Assembly: GCF_014645615.1 (NCBI RefSeq)
Contig: NZ_BMMB01000002.1
Location: 1-64,000 of the forward strand
DNA: 64,000 nt
Source: Paenibacillus hunanensis
Lineage (GTDB): Bacteria > Bacillota > Bacilli > Paenibacillales > Paenibacillaceae
Direction of reading: 5' to 3'
In this document: positions 57,392-64,000 of the stretch, in pieces
How positions within the stretch are numbered: the stretch's first letter is position 1
Layout: every line of letters begins with the position of its first letter
Position numbers and translations under genes: made by a program
Notes under the pieces: generated by a model
The model's database searches: none
Told to the model about the DNA's origin: nothing
The model's input: the letters and a program-made list of their open reading frames with translations, nothing else

Positions 57392-58396
57392 TTACTCCGA
57401 ACGCGCTGCCACTGAACGTCGCTCAACTAGCTCCGTTCCGAGGAAGATCAATTCCTCGCCAGCACACTGCTCGCTAATACGCTCCAAAATCTTCGTCGCA
57501 CCATGCGCACTAATTTGCTCAATCGGACGCTTCACGGTTGTTAACGCTGGGTTGGTATACATCGAAAAGTTAATATCATCGAATCCAACAATCGACAGCT
57601 CCTCTGGCACCTTGATTCCCATCTCAAATGCAGCATTCATCGCACCAATTGCCATATCATCATTCGAACAAAAGACGGCTGTTGGTGGTGAATCGAGCTG
57701 TAGCAATGCATCCATCGCCTGATAGCCACTTTCCGTGCTATAGCGACCGGGTACAATATAGCTCGCTGGAATCGTAATCCCTGCTGTTTTCATTGCATCC
57801 AAAAAGCCGGTACGACGCTGCTCCGCAGACTTGAAGCCCTTCATTCCTTCAATAAGCGCAATGCGGCGGTGGCCCTGCTTAATCAGGTATTCTCCTGCAT
57901 GCTGCGCGCCCTCACGGTCATTCGATACAATATTCACAAAGCTACCATCAGGAATAAGACGGTTCAGCACCACCAGTGGAATCTCCTGACCGACAACGTG
58001 CTCAATAAACGCATTATCATCATCGCTCTGACTCATTAAAATAATGCCATCAAATCGCTTCGGATGAATCGTGCTGTAATCCTCATAATCATCAATCCCA
58101 CGCACGAACAGATTATACTCAATTCCGATCACCGAATTCACACCCCGAATCGTATCCGCAAAAAAGCTGCTACTCGTTCCATGCGATAGACTGGTGAAAA
58201 ACAGTCCAATCGTATGCGAACGCTGCAATACAAGACTTTTTGCGTTATAGTTCGGCGTATAATTCAGCTGACGTGCAATTTCAACAATTTTGCGCTTGGT
58301 GACTTCTTTAATTAATGGACTATTGTTGAGCGCTCTGGATACGGTCGTATGCGACACATTAGCCAGCCTGGCAATATCTTTAATGGTAGATGCCAT
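57392..58396 (-). CDS. LacI/GalR-family transcriptional regulator
   Basis: A 334-residue repressor-type protein. The N-terminal helix-turn-helix is TIKDIARLANVSHTTVSRAL with hinge helix region IARQLNYTPNYNAKSLV. The periplasmic-binding-protein-like core begins HTIGLFFTSLSHGTSS and includes GIILMSQSDDD, GRYSTESGYQAMDALL and SIVGFDDINFSMYTNPALTT. The start is the ATG at 58396, seven nucleotides after AGGAAGG; an ATG two codons earlier abuts that site. The effector is unknown. It could govern uxaC, since a LacI-type palindrome lies in front of uxaC, but fosB separates the two genes. Confidence 0.92.
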   Translation of the reverse strand: MASTIKDIARLANVSHTTVSRALNNSPLIKEVTKRKIVEIARQLNYTPNYNAKSLVLQRSHTIGLFFTSLSHGTSSSFFADTIRGVNSVIGIEYNLFVRGIDDYEDYSTIHPKRFDGIILMSQSDDDNAFIEHVVGQEIPLVVLNRLIPDGSFVNIVSNDREGAQHAGEYLIKQGHRRIALIEGMKGFKSAEQRRTGFLDAMKTAGITIPASYIVPGRYSTESGYQAMDALLQLDSPPTAVFCSNDDMAIGAMNAAFEMGIKVPEELSIVGFDDINFSMYTNPALTTVKRPIEQISAHGATKILERISEQCAGEELIFLGTELVERRSVAARSE

Positions 58397-58462
58397 ATGC
58401 ATACCTTCCTTTTATCGTCACTTGTACTGGAGATGTTCGACCTGCATCGTTCCCAAGCATCA

Positions 58463-58885
58463 TTAATCGAAAAACTCCATATGTGTTTTTTCCTGCTTAT
58501 AGTATTCGAGGCGATCCTGCAAGGTGCCTGTATGAAATTCAAATTTATGACCATCCGGGTCTGTAAAATAGATCGATTGCTTATCCCGCTCATCCCGCGG
58601 ACGACCCGACAATATATTCACCTTCAAAGTGACCAATTGATCATATAACTGATCCAGCTCTGCTTCATCCACAGAGAAAGCGAGATGCGTATACGAATAT
58701 TGAATTTCCGTACGCGGGATATCCGTTTCCAGATTGAGTGCGAGCCAGATTCCATTTACGTCAAGATAGGCGGTTGTTCTGCCTTTAACCAGTAGCCTGG
58801 CACCCAGTACCTGCTCGTAAAAGGTAATCGACCGCTCCAGATCGGATACGGAAAATAGTAAGTGATTAATACCTTTAATCGACAA
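58463..58885 (-). CDS. fosB: Metallothiol transferase FosB (fosfomycin resistance)
   Basis: A 140-residue vicinal-oxygen-chelate enzyme that inactivates fosfomycin by adding bacillithiol (or cysteine). Blocks match FosB closely: [18 protein letters not shown] (first metal His), [26 protein letters not shown] (second His), [20 protein letters not shown] and [16 protein letters not shown] (metal Glu). The start is TTG at 58885, eight nucleotides after GAGG, giving the usual FosB length. Chromosomal FosB genes are common in bacillithiol-producing Bacillales. Short upstream gap to uxaC's terminator, so probably its own transcript. Confidence 0.95.
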   Translation of the reverse strand: MSIKGINHLLFSVSDLERSITFYEQVLGARLLVKGRTTAYLDVNGIWLALNLETDIPRTEIQYSYTHLAFSVDEAELDQLYDQLVTLKVNILSGRPRDERDKQSIYFTDPDGHKFEFHTGTLQDRLEYYKQEKTHMEFFD

Positions 58886-59010
58886 TCGTTTCACCTCAAT
58901 ATGGTTAACCTGCTAATCTACACCTAACCATACCATATTATTTCTGCCGCATGTTAGCGCTATTATTATGGTTCCATGCTTCAATTCTATTCGTCTATGC
59001 AAATATGCAA

Positions 59011-59062
59011 ACAGAGTCTTCCCTGCCGCTACTTCATCATACACGGCAACAGGAAGACTCTG
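59011..59062 (-). terminator. Terminator after uxaC
   Basis: CAGAGTCTTCC-TGCCG pairs with CGGCA-GGAAGACTCTG with small bulges, ~110 nt beyond the uxaC stop; the minus-strand T-run (TTTGCATATTTG) is interrupted. The remainder of the 286-nt gap to fosB shows nothing. Confidence 0.75.
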
Positions 59063-59171
59063 TATACACTGGCGCTTAAACTATGCTTGAAATTAGGAAT
59101 GTAGTTCGATCATTCATGATTGCTCATCAAATCCATCCATTCACAGGTAGTTACCAATTACAAATTAACAA

Positions 59172-60596
59172 TTAGGACACCGGTACAACCGCTGGAAAGC
59201 CAAAATACTGCTCTGCATTGTGATAGCAAATATTAGCGACCATCTCACGCAGTAACTCATCGTCATCCGGTGCTTCGCCTCGTTCGACCCAGCTTCCGAG
59301 CAGATCACAGAGCAGACGACGGAAGTACTCATGCCGTGTATACGACAGGAAGCTGCGCGAATCGGTCAGCATACCGACAAAGCGTGCCAGCACACCGTAG
59401 TTAGCCAGAATACGCATCTGCTCCAGCATGCCATCCCGGTGATCATTGAACCACCATGCTGTACCGAACTGAATTTTACCCGCGATACCACCGCCCTGGA
59501 AGCTACCAGCCACACTGGCAAGCACCTGGTAATCGTTCGGATTGAGCGAGTAGAGAATCGTTTTCGGTAAGCCGCCTGCGGTCTCCATCCCGTCCAGTAG
59601 TCCTCTCAGCGGAACAGCGATTGCCCCATCGTTGACGGCATCATAGCCAGTATCCGGGCCAAGACGGCGAAACATCGGCGTATTGTTGTTACGCAGCGCA
59701 TGAATATGAAGCTGCATCGCCCAATCTAGCTCGCGATACAGTCCTGCCAGAAATACAAGCGTATACGATTTGTGCTTGGCTTCTTCCTCGGCAGTTACAC
59801 GACCTTCCTGTAATGCTTTGGCAAAAATACGGCTTGCTTCCTCACGCGTCGTATCTGCATACACCAGCACATCAAGCGCATGATCCGATACTCGTCCACC
59901 TGCGTCATGGAAAAAGCGCACACGTTGCTCCAACGCCTGTAAAAATTCATCATAGCTATTCACTTCACGTCCATGCACCTTGCTCAGCTGATCCAGCCAC
60001 GGACGGAACGTATCCCGATTGATTTCCAGCGCCTTGTCTGGACGAAAGCTTGGCAGCACAAGTGTATGAAAATCGCTTAATTCCCGAATAGCCGTATGAT
60101 GCTCTAAGGAATCAACCGGATCATCGGTTGTACACACTACCGTTACCTTGGATCTGGTAATCAGATCGCGTGCACCAAAGCCTTCGCCCTGTAGCTGCTT
60201 GTTCACCTTTTCCCAGATTGCAGGTGCAGTCTGCTCATTCAGCAGCTCATATACGCCAAAAAAGCGTTGCAGCTCCAGATGCGTCCAGTGATGAAGCGGA
60301 TTACCGATTAATTGCGGCACCGTACGCGCCCAGGCAAGAAATTTATCATAATCATCGGCATCGCCTGTGATGTATCGCTCGTCTACGCCGTTGGCGCGCA
60401 TCACTCTCCATTTGTAGTGATCGCCATACAGCCATGCCTCGGTGATGTTTTTAAATGTTTTGTTATCGCGAATCTCCTGCGGGCTAAGGTGACAATGGTA
60501 GTCAATAATCGGCATATCCTTGGCGGTTTCATGATACAGGCGGATCGCTGTTTCACTATTCAGCAAAAAGTTCTCATCCAGAAACTTACGGGCCAT
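59172..60596 (-). CDS. uxaC: Glucuronate isomerase (uronate isomerase) UxaC
   Basis: A 474-residue amidohydrolase-fold enzyme converting D-glucuronate to D-fructuronate, and D-galacturonate to tagaturonate. IIDYHCHLSPQEI holds the HxH metal-site pair; WLYGDHYKWRVMRANGV and VVCTTDDPVDSLEHH are diagnostic, and LSYTRHEYFRRLLCD and the NICYHNAEQYFGF C-terminus are conserved. The length is usual. No other uronate genes (uxuA, uxuB, kdgK, transporter) lie in the window, so it is isolated from its pathway. Its upstream region carries a cre-like site and a LacI-type palindrome. Confidence 0.96.
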   Translation of the reverse strand: MARKFLDENFLLNSETAIRLYHETAKDMPIIDYHCHLSPQEIRDNKTFKNITEAWLYGDHYKWRVMRANGVDERYITGDADDYDKFLAWARTVPQLIGNPLHHWTHLELQRFFGVYELLNEQTAPAIWEKVNKQLQGEGFGARDLITRSKVTVVCTTDDPVDSLEHHTAIRELSDFHTLVLPSFRPDKALEINRDTFRPWLDQLSKVHGREVNSYDEFLQALEQRVRFFHDAGGRVSDHALDVLVYADTTREEASRIFAKALQEGRVTAEEEAKHKSYTLVFLAGLYRELDWAMQLHIHALRNNNTPMFRRLGPDTGYDAVNDGAIAVPLRGLLDGMETAGGLPKTILYSLNPNDYQVLASVAGSFQGGGIAGKIQFGTAWWFNDHRDGMLEQMRILANYGVLARFVGMLTDSRSFLSYTRHEYFRRLLCDLLGSWVERGEAPDDDELLREMVANICYHNAEQYFGFPAVVPVS

Positions 60597-60635
60597 ACCT
60601 CTTCATTCCTTTCGCATCGGGCTGATGATGGATTT

Positions 60636-60649
60636 TGTTAACGTGAACA
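60636..60649. promoter_or_regulatory. LacI-family operator candidate before uxaC
   Basis: TGTTAACGTGAACA is palindromic except for one central pair, with ACGT at the centre as in LacI/GalR operators. It lies ~40 nt before the uxaC start and just downstream of the predicted -10. Confidence 0.5.
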
Positions 60650-60663
60650 TTTTTTATAGTTTT

Positions 60664-60691
60664 ATTGTATACGTTTTCAGATATTACGCAA
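60664..60691 (-). promoter_or_regulatory. uxaC promoter with overlapping cre-like (CcpA) site
   Basis: Minus-strand TTGCGT (60686-60691), 16-nt spacer, TACAAT (60664-60669). Within it, TGTATACGTTTTCA (60666-60679, plus strand) fits the catabolite-response consensus TGNAARCGNWWNCA with one mismatch. CcpA binding there would repress uxaC on preferred sugars. Confidence 0.5.
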
Positions 60692-60740
60692 GGGGGAATT
60701 GATTTGGGAGATGAGATTGAGCTTAGAGGAGCGTTAGTAG

Positions 60741-60794
60741 AGCTTTTAGAGCTTTTAGAGCTTTTAGAGCTTTTAGAGCTTTTAGAGCTTTTAA
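60741..60794 (+). repeat. 9-bp tandem repeat, six units
   Basis: Unit AGCTTTTAG repeated six times, the last ending AA. In one frame it reads Leu-Leu-Glu. On the minus strand the unit CTAAAAGCT differs by two bases from that of the larger array at 61011-61154 (phase-shifted), so the arrays look related. Confidence 0.95.
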
Positions 60795-60830
60795 GAGTCG
60801 TAGTGCTGAGGCATCCATCACTTGCGGTAA

Positions 60831-60930
60831 GGAATAAGGGAACGGACTCGGGTGGAGCCGCGGGAATCTACTGGATTGGGAGTAAAGGTAGATTCCCGCC
60901 CCTCCAAAGTCGTCCTTTTCCCTTATTTCC
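60831..60930. repeat. 100-bp palindromic (long hairpin) element
   Basis: Nested complementary arms: GGAATAAGGGAA (60831-60842) with TTCCCTTATTTCC (60918-60930, one extra T); GGAC with GTCC; TGGAG with CTCCA; CGGGAATCTAC (60861-60871) with GTAGATTCCCG (60888-60898); 16-nt loop. About 32 paired bases in all. It has no T-run for a terminator and lies between the two 9-bp arrays. Confidence 0.85.
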
Positions 60931-61010
60931 TTCCCTCCGTTCCGTAATTATCGCAATCTACGAAGTTGCAAAAAATATAAGCATAGCAGCGTTTAGGGGA
61001 TTTTTTTAAG

Positions 61011-61154
61011 TTCTTTAAGTTCTTTAAGTTCTTTAAGTTCTTTTAGTTCTTTTAGTTCTTTTAGTTCTTTTAGTTCTTTTAGTTCTTTTAGTTCTTTTAG
61101 TTCTTTTAGTTCTTTTAGTTCTTTTAGTTCTTTTAGTTCTTTTAGTTCTTTTAG
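61011..61154 (+). repeat. 9-bp tandem repeat, sixteen units
   Basis: Three units TTCTTTAAG followed by thirteen units TTCTTTTAG without interruption. On the minus strand one frame reads Lys-Glu-Leu throughout and is open over ~65 codons, but no ribosome-binding site precedes it. Not a CRISPR array: there are no spacers. Confidence 0.97.
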
Positions 61155-61478
61155 TCTCAAGTGTACGCTGTAATTGCTATATTCGTTCACTCCATAATAT
61201 GTAGAACTTAATAGAGTTTTTAATCGAATGGAGATAATAATATGTCACTTAAACATGTCGGATTCACCTACATAATCTTCAATCTTTGAGCGTACTTTAA
61301 GTACAGCACTTCAAGCCTTGATACAACTGCTATGATGAGAAAGCTCGCTTTTAATGGTGAACGACCGCAATAATTAACCCTTCAACTATAAGTACAATAA
61401 TCATTCATTAATGCAGCAATAATAAACTACAGCAACACTAATGAAGCTTGCTCATACTTGAAAGGTGGTAAGTACAGC
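61155..61478. other. Intergenic stretch without gene
   Basis: About 320 nt between the 9-bp array and the argH terminator. AT-rich; I see no open frame with a ribosome-binding site and no RNA gene. Confidence 0.5.
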
Positions 61479-61528
61479 AAAAAAGCTCATGCACACTTAT
61501 CTTGCGAAAAGTGAGGCATGAGCTTTTC
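61479..61528 (-). terminator. Terminator of argGH
   Basis: AAAAGCTCATGC pairs with GCATGAGCTTTT, with CACTT/AAGTG inside, and six T follow on the minus strand. It lies ~110 nt beyond the argH stop. Confidence 0.9.
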
Positions 61529-61638
61529 AGGTTTTAATTTATGTTGGTTTTAGAGCAGCTGCTGGGTATGGGCTGTGTAGCCAATGTATTTGCTTTGCAG
61601 ATACATCCTGCAACTATGCGACATGCCTGGCTTAGGAA

Positions 61639-63042
61639 TTAAGCGTGTTGCTCTAACCATGTTGTGGTGTGTTGAAGCTTGCTGCCTGCGCGTTCGATGG
61701 CTTGTTCGACCTGTACGGTTGCTGTGCCGCCGTAGACGTTGCGGGCGTTAACGACGGTTTCCGGTTGCAGGACGTGGTAGATGGTGTCGTCGAACAGGGG
61801 AGAGAATTGTTGGAATTCTTCCAGGCTCAGGTCGAGCAGGTATTTGCCTTCCTGAATGCAGTACAGGACAGTTTTACCGATCACTTCATGCGCTTGGCGG
61901 AAAGGGAGTCCTTTTCCGACGAGGAAGTCAGCGATGTCGGTTGCGTTGGAGAAGTCTTTGTTTACGGCTTCGCGCATGCGTCCGGTGTTGACCTTCATCG
62001 TTGCGATCATCGGTGCGAATAGCTGTAATGCGCCTTCCAAGGTAGCAACGGTATCGAACATGCCCTCTTTGTCTTCCTGCATGTCTTTGTTGTACGCCAA
62101 TGGAAGCGACTTGAGTACAGTCAGCAGACCGATCAGGTTACCGTAAACACGACCGGTTTTACCGCGTACGAGTTCGGCTACGTCCGGGTTTTTCTTTTGT
62201 GGCATGATGCTGCTGCCTGTGCAGAAAGCATCGTCTAGCTCGATAAAATTAAACTCGGTGCTGCTCCACAGTACCAGCTCTTCGCTCAGACGAGACAGAT
62301 GTGTCATGATCAGCGAAGCACCTGCAAGGAACTCGACGATAAAGTCGCGATCACTTACAGCATCCAGACTATTTTCGTATACACCATCAAAGCCAAGCTG
62401 CTCGGCTACAAAATGGCGATCAATTGGGAATGTCGTTCCTGCCAGTGCGCCTGCGCCCAGTGGCAGTACATTGATACGCTTGTAGCTATCCTTCAGGCGA
62501 TCGATATCGCGCTCGAACATCGATACATATGCCATCAGATGATGCGCGAACAGGATCGGCTGGGCACGCTGTAGATGTGTGTAGCCTGGAATGATCGTAT
62601 CCAGATTATTTTTCGCCTGATTGATCAGGGATTCCTGCAATGCATGCAGCAGACCAACTAGCTCTACCGCACGATTACGTAAGTATAGATGCATATCGGT
62701 AGCCACCTGATCGTTCCGGCTACGTCCGGTGTGTAGCTTACCACCCACCGCGCCGATCTCTTCGATCAGATGCTTTTCAATATTCATATGAATATCTTCA
62801 TCGGAAACGGAGAACTCGACCTGACCTGCACGGATTTTGTCCAGTACCTTGTTCAGACCTGCCTTGATCGTCTCCACATCTTCAGCGGGTACGATGCCGC
62901 ATTTGCCCAGCATCGTTACATGCGCCAGACTCCCTTGAATATCTTCTTCTGCTAATGCTTTATCGAAATGGATCGAGGCGGTATATTCCTCGACCAGATG
63001 ATTCGTTTGTTTGGTAAACCGTCCACCCCAAAGTTTGCTCAT
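61639..63042 (-). CDS. argH: Argininosuccinate lyase
   Basis: A 467-residue fumarase-superfamily enzyme that splits argininosuccinate into arginine and fumarate. [19 protein letters not shown] is the typical N-terminus; [19 protein letters not shown] and the signature [19 protein letters not shown] are complete; TSDRDF-type [11 protein letters not shown] is present. The start is the ATG at 63042, 13 nt after AAGGAG; an in-frame GTG at 63054 abuts that site and overlaps the argG stop. Co-transcribed with argG. Confidence 0.97.
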   Translation of the reverse strand: MSKLWGGRFTKQTNHLVEEYTASIHFDKALAEEDIQGSLAHVTMLGKCGIVPAEDVETIKAGLNKVLDKIRAGQVEFSVSDEDIHMNIEKHLIEEIGAVGGKLHTGRSRNDQVATDMHLYLRNRAVELVGLLHALQESLINQAKNNLDTIIPGYTHLQRAQPILFAHHLMAYVSMFERDIDRLKDSYKRINVLPLGAGALAGTTFPIDRHFVAEQLGFDGVYENSLDAVSDRDFIVEFLAGASLIMTHLSRLSEELVLWSSTEFNFIELDDAFCTGSSIMPQKKNPDVAELVRGKTGRVYGNLIGLLTVLKSLPLAYNKDMQEDKEGMFDTVATLEGALQLFAPMIATMKVNTGRMREAVNKDFSNATDIADFLVGKGLPFRQAHEVIGKTVLYCIQEGKYLLDLSLEEFQQFSPLFDDTIYHVLQPETVVNARNVYGGTATVQVEQAIERAGSKLQHTTTWLEQHA

Positions 63043-63050
63043 GCTGCTGG

Positions 63051-64000
63051 TCACACTCCTTGCTTCGCTTGGCTTGCTGCTTGCTGTACACCTGCATTAA
63101 CTTTCAGACGCAGTGCGTTCAGCTGGATAAAGCCTGCTGCATCGCCTTGATCGTAAGCATTTGTTGGATCAGCTTCCATTGTCGCGATATCCGGGTTGTA
63201 CAGACTGTATGGGCTGCTCAGTCCAGCTGCGATTACATTGCCTTTGTACAGCTTCACACGTACCGTACCGGTTACGTTTTTCTGACTTTCGGTTACGAGT
63301 GCTTGCAGGGCAAGACGCTCCGGAGCGAACCAGAAACCGTTGTACACCAGATTCGCATAACGTGTAATCAGCGAGTCACGCAGGCTCATTACTTCGCGAT
63401 CCATCGTGAGGGATTCCATTTTACGGTGTGCAGTGAACAGAATGGTTCCACCCGGTGTCTCATACACGCCACGACTCTTCATGCCGACAAAACGGTTTTC
63501 GACCATATCGACACGACCGATACCATGCTTGCCGCCCAGCTCATTCAGCTTCTCCATTGCTTCCAGTGGAGTTAGCTTTTGACCGTTCAATGCAACACAG
63601 TTACCTTTTTCAAATTCCAGCTCCAGCATTTCCGGTTGATCCGGTGCATCCTCTGGCGATACGCTCAGCAGGAACATGTCTTTGTTGTCCTCTGCACTTG
63701 CGTCGAAGTTTGGATCTTCCAGCACGCCGCTCTCGTAGCTGATATGCAGCAGGTTACGGTCAGTTGAATAAGGCTTCGCTGCCGATGCAGTTACGGGAAT
63801 GTCATGAGATTCTGCATAAGCGATCATCTCAGCGCGACCCGGGAAGTCAGCGCGGAATTGCTCCAGACGCCATGGTGCGATAACTTTAATTTCCGGTGCC
63901 AGTGCAGCTGCGTTCAGCTCAAAACGAACCTGGTCATTCCCTTTACCTGTTGCACCGTGAGCAATGGCAATTGCGCCTTCTGCGCGAGCAATCTCGACCA
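63051..64000 (-). CDS. argG: Argininosuccinate synthase, 5' part beyond the window
   Basis: The C-terminal ~316 residues of ArgG, which joins citrulline and aspartate using ATP. The frame stays open to the right edge: the reading begins [20 protein letters not shown] and [15 protein letters not shown], then [37 protein letters not shown] and [20 protein letters not shown], all typical ArgG blocks. The N-terminal ATP-binding P-loop (usually AYSGGLDTS) lies outside. Ends 8 nt before the argH ATG. Confidence 0.96.
   Translation of the reverse strand, partial: VEIARAEGAIAIAHGATGKGNDQVRFELNAAALAPEIKVIAPWRLEQFRADFPGRAEMIAYAESHDIPVTASAAKPYSTDRNLLHISYESGVLEDPNFDASAEDNKDMFLLSVSPEDAPDQPEMLELEFEKGNCVALNGQKLTPLEAMEKLNELGGKHGIGRVDMVENRFVGMKSRGVYETPGGTILFTAHRKMESLTMDREVMSLRDSLITRYANLVYNGFWFAPERLALQALVTESQKNVTGTVRVKLYKGNVIAAGLSSPYSLYNPDIATMEADPTNAYDQGDAAGFIQLNALRLKVNAGVQQAASQAKQGV

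Noticed and set aside
60665..61009. 114-residue frame containing the Leu-Leu-Glu repeats
   Set aside because: It runs through the palindromic element and the repeat without a ribosome-binding site; openness follows from the 9-bp repeat unit.
61011..61154. Possible CRISPR array
   Set aside because: Units are 9 bp and contiguous with no spacers, and no cas genes lie nearby.
60993..61190. 65-residue frame of Lys-Glu-Leu repeats on the minus strand
   Set aside because: Made almost wholly by the tandem repeat; no start signal. Kept as a repeat, not a gene.

Overview
The window looks like chromosomal DNA of a low-to-medium G+C Gram-positive bacterium of the order Bacillales, most likely Paenibacillus or a close relative. 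This rests on the 5' part of a 16S rRNA gene at the left edge, the Bacillales gene orders pcrB-pcrA-ligA and ftsE-ftsX-ctpB-minJ, a bacillithiol-type FosB, a copper-amine-oxidase-N-domain secreted protein, strong Shine-Dalgarno sequences and many TTG/GTG starts. No database search was possible, so the genus is an inference.

Layout. 1-254: 5' end of a 16S gene reading leftwards, with two tandem rrn promoters upstream. 1174-2469: a membrane cytochrome/molybdopterin oxidoreductase fusion. 2664-8095: DNA metabolism operon pcrB-pcrA-ligA. 8238-34272: a 26-kb cell-surface glycan locus. 34927-41000: a U32-family protein, a secreted CuAO-N protein and an HtrA-like protease. 41292-46403: uvrB and uvrA, with a LexA-type box over the uvrB promoter. 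46960-48572: motAB. 48632-55001: the cell-envelope/division set ftsE-ftsX, an EnvC/PcsB-like M23 protein, a CtpB-like S41 protease and a MinJ-like PDZ membrane protein. 55254-60596: MFS exporter, LacI-type regulator, FosB and UxaC. 60700-61160: two 9-bp minisatellites around a long palindromic element. 61639-64000: argG (truncated by the window edge) and argH.

The glycan locus combines an initiating polyprenyl-phosphate glycosyl-1-phosphate transferase (8238-9662), dTDP-L-rhamnose genes rmlACBD, several GT2/GT4 glycosyltransferases, an ABC-2 exporter (Wzm/Wzt type), a methyltransferase with a coiled-coil tail, a GalE-like epimerase, two almost identical galU genes, and a divergently transcribed O-antigen-ligase/TPR protein that resembles the oligosaccharyltransferases of S-layer glycosylation (slg) clusters. 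Its centre (about 14-29 kb) is clearly more AT-rich than the flanks, as expected of an exchangeable serotype-like cassette.

The most interesting part is 15289-21748. It contains a DPM1-like GT2, a pair of tiny ArnE/ArnF-like SMR membrane proteins, a GT-C-like multispanning protein, an HAD phosphatase, a sugar nucleotidyltransferase, and an unusual fusion of an AglD/LPG-synthase-type membrane domain to an aminoglycoside/choline-kinase-like domain. I read this as a module that makes, flips and attaches an unusual sugar or phospho-substituent outside the membrane. That is inference from family membership and gene order.
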